From Flintibacter muris (lineage in GTDB: Bacteria; Bacillota; Clostridia; Oscillospirales; Oscillospiraceae), in assembly GCF_943192995.1 (NCBI RefSeq), contig NZ_CALPCP010000020.1, positions 1 through 64,000 on the forward strand: 64,000 nucleotides of DNA. The letters are read 5' to 3'. A program made the translations under genes and the position numbers. This document shows, one piece after another, positions 60,229 to 64,000 of the stretch. Within the stretch, counting starts at the first letter, position 1. Each line of letters opens with the position of its first letter. The notes under the pieces were generated by a model, which saw only the letters and a list, made by a program, of their open reading frames with translations, made no database searches and was not told the origin of the DNA.

Positions 60229-60760
60229 GGTGATCCTCCTTTGGCTGTTCCAGCAGTTTGATGATGTTCAGATAGAGGGCGGAGGGGTCATCTTGGAAGG
60301 TCTGGCTCCAGCGTTCCGCCTGTTCCCGGCTGGGGGAGAACAAGGTGAGGTGGAGCAGAGGAGAGGAATCGTCTTCCAGGGTAAGGCACAGGTTGACAGT
60401 TCCAGCCTCCCGGTCCATAATACAGGCGCGGACCTGAGACTCCCGCCGCAGAGCCTCATTTACCTGGGTCAGATTCATGTCACAGTGCAGACGCACCGAC
60501 CGGGGCAGGCTGCTCTCACAGATCTGGCTGTTGCGCCGGCCCTTTTCCGTGATGGCATAGCGATCTTCCTCACGGGTCAACTGGCCGGTGGCCACCATGT
60601 GCTCCACTGCCTGGGTGAGAGAGAAATAATCTACCCCTGCGTCGCAGAGAGCCAGTTCAAACAGCTGTAAAAAGGTAATGGGGCCGGCAGCCCGGTCCAT
60701 AATATAGAGGACCAGTAATTTTAAATCCAGATCGTCCTGGATGAATCCGATGGGAGGCAT
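60215..60760 (-). CDS. DUF4364 family winged-helix protein
   Basis: This 181-residue protein has the DUF4364 layout. The N-terminal winged helix includes LDLKLLVLYIMDRAAGPITF, QLFELALCDAGVDYFSLTQA and RYAITEKGRRNSQICESSLP. The C-terminal alpha/beta region includes LCLTLEDDSSPLLHLTLFSP. The family is widespread in clostridia and thought to be regulatory. It overlaps the NimA-like gene, suggesting they work together. Start ATG after AAAGGAG. Confidence 0.85.
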   Translation of the reverse strand: MPPIGFIQDDLDLKLLVLYIMDRAAGPITFLQLFELALCDAGVDYFSLTQAVEHMVATGQLTREEDRYAITEKGRRNSQICESSLPRSVRLHCDMNLTQVNEALRRESQVRACIMDREAGTVNLCLTLEDDSSPLLHLTLFSPSREQAERWSQTFQDDPSALYLNIIKLLEQPKEDHHETK

Positions 60761-60940
60761 GGCGAGGGCTCCTTTCGCTCAGTTGATTGTCACCTCTATT
60801 ATAGCCGCAAAGGGGAAAAAGGGCAAGAGAAAAACCATCTGTCCCGCACCAAAACCCGTCTGGTACATAAGATGTGTTGTAAGCAAAACCCCTAATGGGC
60901 GCTCGCCGCCCATGACCATCCAAATCTAGGAGGGAATTCT

Positions 60941-61765
60941 ATGCCAGAAAAGGTCGTGCCCGGCCCCGTCAGCGACGATCGCAGTATCCGGGAGGCCGTG
61001 TGCATACACACGAAAAAGATTTTTGACTCATGCAGAGATAAGGACTGTGTGGAAGATTTACGCATTTATCCCACCCGTTGTTCTCAAGAGGTGATTGACC
61101 GGGCCCAGTCCATCAAGGCCGGAAGCGCCGAGCTGCTGTATGCGTACATTGATGTGGAGCCGGTCACCTTTAATCGGGGCTTCTATACCGTGGATGTGCG
61201 GTACTTCTACCGCATCACCGCTGACGCCTTTGTGGGCGCCACCCGCCCCGTTCAGGTCTGCGGCCTGGCGATGTTCAGCAAGCGGGTTGTGCTCTTTGGC
61301 AGCGAGAGCGGCTCCAAGAGCTTTACCTCCGAAAGCAACGAGAATCAGGTCCAATGTGTACCTCAGTCCAACTTGCCCACCGCGGTGGTGGAGGCCGTTG
61401 ATCCTCTGATCCTGAACCTGAAGCTGGTGGATGTCTGTGAATGCCGTCCCTGTGACTGCGGTTGTGTGGATATCCCTATGGCAGTGGCCGCCTGTTTTGG
61501 CGACGAACTGGTAACCAGCGGCGATATGCACCGCTTATTCATCACTCTGGGTCAGTTCTCCATTATCCGTATGGAGCGGGACACTCAGCTGCTCATTCCC
61601 GCTTACGACTACTGCATTCCCACCAAGGATTGCAGCTGCGGCGAAGAAGGCTGCCAGGAGGACCCCTGCGACATGTTCCGTCAGGTCCAGTTCCCCGTGG
61701 ACGAGTTTTTCCCGCCCAACACTATCACAACCACCAGCAGTGCCAACAGCTGCTGCTGCCGGTAA
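60941..61765 (+). CDS. Cysteine-rich hypothetical protein
   Basis: This 274-residue protein contains 20 cysteines. They cluster as CECRPCDCGC near 166-175, CSCGEEGCQEDPC near 226-238 and a terminal CCCR. The N-terminal half (VCIHTKKIFDSCRDKDCVED, then DLRIYPTR) and a beta-rich middle (FYTVDVRYFYRITADAFVG) are regular. No signal peptide is visible. Cys-rich proteins with terminal Cys runs in spore formers are often spore coat or exosporium parts, or bind metal. That is only a suggestion. ATG after AGGAGG. No family name recognised with confidence. Confidence 0.78.
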   Translation: MPEKVVPGPVSDDRSIREAVCIHTKKIFDSCRDKDCVEDLRIYPTRCSQEVIDRAQSIKAGSAELLYAYIDVEPVTFNRGFYTVDVRYFYRITADAFVGATRPVQVCGLAMFSKRVVLFGSESGSKSFTSESNENQVQCVPQSNLPTAVVEAVDPLILNLKLVDVCECRPCDCGCVDIPMAVAACFGDELVTSGDMHRLFITLGQFSIIRMERDTQLLIPAYDYCIPTKDCSCGEEGCQEDPCDMFRQVQFPVDEFFPPNTITTTSSANSCCCR

Positions 61766-61772
61766 CGCAAAA

Positions 61773-61795
61773 GGGGCCGCCCGAAGGGCGGCTCC
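61773..61795. terminator. Terminator between convergent genes
   Basis: The 10-base stem GGGGCCGCCC/GGGCGGCTCC (61773-61795, one mismatch) with a GAA loop is followed on the reverse strand by CTTTTG. It serves the gene on either side. Confidence 0.75.
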
Positions 61796-61804
61796 TCTCA
61801 TATT

Positions 61805-62230
61805 TCACTGAGCTTTTTTGAGTTCGGTGATCTCACTGCTATGCTGTCTGACTACATGGTAAACAACATCCAGCTTGTCTCTGGTATCCTCCGCCAGTTC
61901 CTTCACCTCGTCTAAAATGTCCAGACGCTCCACCAACCTGGAATGGCCCTCAGATAAAAGATTGAGCTGCGTTTGAATATCCACATCCAAGCGGATTTTA
62001 ATGCTGGAGACATCCTGCTTCAGACTGGAGACGTCCTCTTTTAATCCAGAGGCATCCTGCTTTAAGCCGGAGACATCCTGCTTTAAGCCGGAGACATCCT
62101 GCTTTAAGCCGGAGACATCCTGCTTTAAGCCGGAGACATCCTGCTTCAGACTGGAGACATCCTCTTTCATTCCAGAGAAATCTTCTTGAAGCTTTTCCAA
62201 AATCGCTAAGATCTTGTCTTCGTTGTTCAT
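61805..62230 (-). CDS. Heptad-repeat coiled-coil protein, copy 2
   Basis: This 141-residue protein is paralogous to the one at 58715. It has the same start style (NNEDKILAILEKL versus GNEEKILEMLEKL), a tandem array of 7-residue units (LKQDVSG, LKEDVSS) from about 22 to 78 encoded by 21-base repeats at about 62000-62170, then IKIRLDVDIQTQLNLLSEG and a final ITELKKAQ. It would form a coiled coil. The repeat number is probably variable between strains. No membrane segment. Function unknown. Confidence 0.85.
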   Translation of the reverse strand: MNNEDKILAILEKLQEDFSGMKEDVSSLKQDVSGLKQDVSGLKQDVSGLKQDVSGLKQDASGLKEDVSSLKQDVSSIKIRLDVDIQTQLNLLSEGHSRLVERLDILDEVKELAEDTRDKLDVVYHVVRQHSSEITELKKAQ

Positions 62231-62311
62231 ACTTTATTTCACCTCCCAATCGCCAGTTCATTAAATACATTATAGCATAAGGGTTCAAGCCATGCAACAG
62301 CAGTTTATTTG

Positions 62312-63838
62312 CTACATCAGTGGCGCGAACACCCGCAAAATGCTGCGGTAGAGCTGGAGGAGGATATTCAAATGTTTGAATTGACGCAGGGAACAGGGTT
62401 CGGAATGCCTGAGAGTTTCCTCAAAGTCGTGCCGGATATCCCGAATGCAGGGGGCCTCACACAGCCACACGCCGTCCTCGAAGTGGAGAAACAGACTGCG
62501 GTAGTCCAGATTGACGGTGCCAACGGTGGCAAAGCGGTCATCCACCACAAAATTTTTGGCGTGGATGAAGCCGGGGGTGTACTCATAGATTTTCACCCCT
62601 GCCTCCAGAAGGGGCGGGTAGTGAGCCCGGGTGACCTCAAAGACATACCGCTTGTCTGGGATATGGGGGGTAATGATGCGTACGTCCACTCCGGATTTGG
62701 CGGCGTTGCACAGAGCGGTATTGGTGGCCACGTCTATGACCAGGTAGGGAGTGGTGATATAGATATAATTCTTGGCCTTGGCGATCATATTAAGATAGAC
62801 CGCCTGGCCCACCGCCTCCCGGTCCAGAGGTGTGTCGGTATAGGGCTGGACGTAGCCTGTCCAGGGGCGCACCGGGGCGGCGGGAGGGTGGAAGAGCTCA
62901 AAGTCCTCATCCCAATTAGCAATGTTGTCCCACATGGTGAGAAACATCACTGTCATAGACCATACAGCGTCCCCCTCCAGCAGGAGACCGCTGTCCTTCC
63001 AGCGGCCAAACCGCTCCCGCATGTTAATATATTCATCAGCCAAGTTGAGGCCGCCGGTAAAGCCCACCTTGCCGTCGATGATCAGCAGCTTACGGTGGTC
63101 CCGGTTGTTCAGCCGCAGGGACATCACCGGCATAAGGCGGTTGAATACCCGGCACTGGATACCCTTTTTGGTCAAAATCTCATCATAATCCCGGGGAAGG
63201 GTGAACATACAGCCAAAGTCGTCGTATATCACCCGGACCTCCACACCCTGGGCGGCTTTCCGCTCCAGAATGGCCAGAATACTGTCCCAAAAAATGCCGG
63301 GCTGGATGATAAAGTACTCCAAAAAGATATACTTTTCTGCCTTTTCCAGCTCGTCCAGCATTCTGGGGAAGGCGGCGTCCCCCAGGGGGAAGTACTCTGT
63401 TTCGGTGTTGGTGTAGGCGGGGCAGGCGGCACGCCGCTCCAGGTAGCTGGCCTGTCCGGAAGCGTCGCCTCCCAGAGGGAGGAGATCGTCGGCCTTAAAG
63501 TCCTCCTTTAAAGTGGCAAAGGACTTTTTCAGCATGCCCTGCATCCGCTTCTGGGTCCGTTTAGGGATATAGCCGCCTCCCACCAGAATGTAGAAGACGC
63601 CGCCAAAGATGGGAAAGGGCAAAATCAGCAGGAGCCAGGCGATTTTATAGCCCGGCTCCATTCGGCTGCCTACAATGGCAAGAGCGGCAGCCACACTGAG
63701 CGCAATACAGCACCAGTAGAAGATTTCGGTATAGGCGGAGAAGGAGAACACCATAACAACCAGCGCGGCGATCTGAGCCAGCAGGGCCAGCGACATGAGC
63801 ACCGAACGGTGGAAGAGGATATAGAGAAATTTTTTCAT
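62312..63838 (-). CDS. cls: Cardiolipin synthase
   Basis: This 508-residue membrane enzyme of the phospholipase D superfamily has two N-terminal helices (about 10-55), a linker to residue 130 and two HKD motifs: HRKLLIIDGKVGFTGG near 248 and HAKNFVVDDRFATVGT near 426. It joins two phosphatidylglycerols into cardiolipin. It starts 20 bases after a metallophosphoesterase gene and is probably cotranscribed with it. Confidence 0.95.
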   Translation of the reverse strand: MKKFLYILFHRSVLMSLALLAQIAALVVMVFSFSAYTEIFYWCCIALSVAAALAIVGSRMEPGYKIAWLLLILPFPIFGGVFYILVGGGYIPKRTQKRMQGMLKKSFATLKEDFKADDLLPLGGDASGQASYLERRAACPAYTNTETEYFPLGDAAFPRMLDELEKAEKYIFLEYFIIQPGIFWDSILAILERKAAQGVEVRVIYDDFGCMFTLPRDYDEILTKKGIQCRVFNRLMPVMSLRLNNRDHRKLLIIDGKVGFTGGLNLADEYINMRERFGRWKDSGLLLEGDAVWSMTVMFLTMWDNIANWDEDFELFHPPAAPVRPWTGYVQPYTDTPLDREAVGQAVYLNMIAKAKNYIYITTPYLVIDVATNTALCNAAKSGVDVRIITPHIPDKRYVFEVTRAHYPPLLEAGVKIYEYTPGFIHAKNFVVDDRFATVGTVNLDYRSLFLHFEDGVWLCEAPCIRDIRHDFEETLRHSEPCSLRQFKHLNILLQLYRSILRVFAPLM

Positions 63839-63858
63839 GGTGTGTCACCTTCTGACGG

Positions 63859-64000
63859 TTACGTCTTATGCAGAGTGCAGAAAATATGTCCATCCTCAAT
63901 TTCAATCAGCCCATAGCTGGACCGGGCGGGGCCGGGATTCATCATCCACAGGCCGTCCTCCAGCTGCTGGCACAGAGGGACGTGGGTGTGTCCGAAGAGG
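63859..64000 (-). CDS. Metallophosphoesterase (YfcE/MJ0936-like), C-terminal part
   Basis: The window ends inside this reverse-strand gene. The visible 46 residues contain LFGHTHVPL, the last metal-binding His-x-His motif of YfcE-type phosphodiesterases, then MMNPGPARSSYGLIEIEDG and a short C-terminus. It is immediately upstream of the cardiolipin synthase gene. The N-terminal part lies outside the window. Confidence 0.8.
   Translation of the reverse strand, partial: LFGHTHVPLCQQLEDGLWMMNPGPARSSYGLIEIEDGHIFCTLHKT

Overview
The window looks like chromosome of a gut-type clostridium of the Oscillospiraceae (Flavonifractor/Lawsonibacter/Intestinimonas-like). The basis is G+C-rich coding with Firmicutes-style AGGAGG ribosome sites, a DUF4364 protein, a tandem glycine riboswitch, TAXI-TRAP transport and Tn1549-type conjugative-element debris. 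The genus is inference. No rRNA or tRNA gene was recognised.

Bases 1-20600 are an accessory region. It opens with a decayed IS transposase. An IclR regulator follows, then one long forward operon (1843-15957) in which most genes overlap or nearly touch. The operon encodes a two-subunit 2,3-dimethylmalate dehydratase-like enzyme, a dimethylmalate/methylisocitrate lyase-type enzyme, a hydantoinase/imidase-type amidohydrolase, a TAXI-TRAP transporter, four acetoacetate-decarboxylase-like proteins in an A-B-A-B order, an MFS carrier, a carbamoylsarcosine/maleamate amidase-like hydrolase, a BFD [2Fe-2S] protein and a truncated 2-enoate-reductase-like flavoprotein. Together they suggest catabolism of a cyclic imide or ureide, possibly a substituted maleimide, to a substituted maleate, a malate and finally pyruvate plus a short acid. 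This is the best candidate here for an undescribed system. An ABC exporter and the scar of an integrative conjugative element (broken repA, coupling-protein and ParB fragments, BRO-N gene) close the region.

Bases 20600-30460 hold a MATE exporter, cinA, and a glycolytic cluster trmL-pgk-tpiA-gpmI-eno. After eno comes a small cassette: a ribbon-helix-helix-like regulator with its own promoter and palindrome, a structured intergenic RNA segment and a 66-residue protein.

Bases 30480-50500 are almost entirely reverse-strand: rpoB-rpoC with a long leader, an SH3/NlpC-P60 wall hydrolase, a 96-residue unknown, a second MATE exporter, a hybrid sensor kinase, a small membrane operon with an MFS carrier, a siroheme pair (cobA-hemD fusion and precorrin-2 dehydrogenase) and an RlmD-type rRNA methylase.

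Bases 50500-64000 contain a glycine-riboswitch-controlled AGCS transporter, secA, purB, an AI-2E-family permease, two paralogous heptad-repeat coiled-coil proteins, an orphan Imm22-like protein, a NimA-like flavoprotein with a DUF4364 regulator, a cysteine-rich protein, cardiolipin synthase and the end of a metallophosphoesterase gene. Two copies of a small terminal-inverted-repeat element (50597-50644 and 55694-55857) and several G+C-rich hairpin elements are scattered between genes.
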